The notes beneath the pieces are model-generated. The model had not been told where the DNA came from. It saw nothing but the letters and a program-made list of their open reading frames with translations, and did no database searches. A DNA stretch of 64,000 nt from an uncultured Flavihumibacter sp. (lineage in GTDB: Bacteria > Bacteroidota > Bacteroidia > Chitinophagales > Chitinophagaceae). Numbering within the stretch: position 1 is the stretch's first letter; the number at the start of each line of letters is the position of its first letter. Below are positions 63,780 through 64,000 of this stretch, piece after piece. The position numbers and the translations under genes were made by a program. Location of the stretch: NCBI GenBank assembly GCA_902168105.1, contig CABHOY010000061.1, positions 80,954 to 144,953 on the forward strand, given 5' to 3'.

Positions 63780-64000
63780 TTAGTTTTTGTGGATCAGGAA
63801 TTCGAATGGTCTTGCCTTACGGTTCTTCAACAGATTTTCTTTGTCTGTCTTAGTGTGCGCAAAACGTTGATTATACACGTTGGCTACCTCAATAATCGGG
63901 ATAATGCCGTCCAGTGTATCATGTTGATCCACAATGTTCATGATGCGGGACACCTGTGAAGAAAAATTAGAACTCCACTCTTCAGTAAATTTGTGCATCA
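63780..64000 (-). CDS. C-terminal part of an unidentified protein (5' end may lie outside window)
   Basis: At least 72 residues are visible, ending ARPFEFLIHKN. An in-frame ATG at 63998 is two bases from the edge, so whether the gene starts there or further right cannot be decided. The visible part is helical and polar; no family is recognised. Confidence 0.55.
   Translation of the reverse strand, partial: MHKFTEEWSSNFSSQVSRIMNIVDQHDTLDGIIPIIEVANVYNQRFAHTKTDKENLLKNRKARPFEFLIHKN

Overview
The window looks like the chromosome of a Bacteroidota species, most probably Chitinophagaceae (Chitinophaga-like). Supporting signs are a SusC/SusD pair, a type IX secretion (T9SS) type B C-terminal domain on a 4089-residue protein followed by PorP/SprF and PorE-like genes, a DUF5690 protein, many promoters of the form TTTG-N19-21-TAnnTTTG, and an absence of Shine-Dalgarno-like sites. 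No rRNA, CRISPR array, insertion sequence or phage gene was seen.

Layout. (1) 1-2.6 kb: 3' part of a GAF/sigma-54 activator gene, convergent with a ykuK-like RNase H-fold gene and a small ORF. (2) 2.5-3.2 kb, minus strand: two very short peptide genes, each closed by a strong hairpin, then tRNA-Ile(UAU), tRNA-Gln(UUG) and a tRNA-shaped element in the ykuK leader. (3) 3.3-5.8 kb: a three-gene operon of two overlapping Pol-beta-fold nucleotidyltransferases and a PhyH-type dioxygenase. (4) 5.8-9.4 kb, minus strand: DUF5690 membrane protein, an anchored unknown, an SPFH/band-7 (slipin-like) gene, and upstream of it a circularly permuted tRNA-like RNA whose acceptor stem is closed by a GTGA tetraloop. 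(5) 9.5-17.1 kb: a divergent WYL regulator translationally coupled to a membrane-bound HTH regulator (DUF6377-like), then susC and susD. (6) 17.1-18.85 kb: gene-poor, with six hairpins of one family. (7) 18.85-22.1 kb, minus strand: glycoside hydrolase, CBM9-like protein and PfkB kinase, probably working with the SusCD pair on a carbohydrate. (8) 23.0-27.9 kb: TetR-TolC-HlyD-DHA2 efflux operon. (9) 28.6-37.0 kb: small proteins, a KefB/KefF-type antiporter pair, a CLC channel with CBS domains, a transglutaminase-like membrane protein and a NACHT/STAND ATPase. (10) 37.7-53.1 kb: giant secreted Ig-repeat protein with PorP/SprF and PorE-like genes. (11) 53.3-64 kb: lipoprotein, MATE exporter, PfkB kinase, S1/P1 nuclease, uvrB, amtB, porin, DUF2461, and a partial gene at the right edge.

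The most interesting part is 2.5-10.5 kb. An SPFH/band-7 protein with its own closed-acceptor tRNA mimic, a divergent WYL regulator, and a nearby pair of RNA-ligase-associated-type nucleotidyltransferases together match the architecture of bacterial RNA-damage-response or RNA-repair loci. No RtcB, ATP-dependent RNA ligase or Ro60/TROVE gene is visible in the window, so a complete repair system cannot be claimed.
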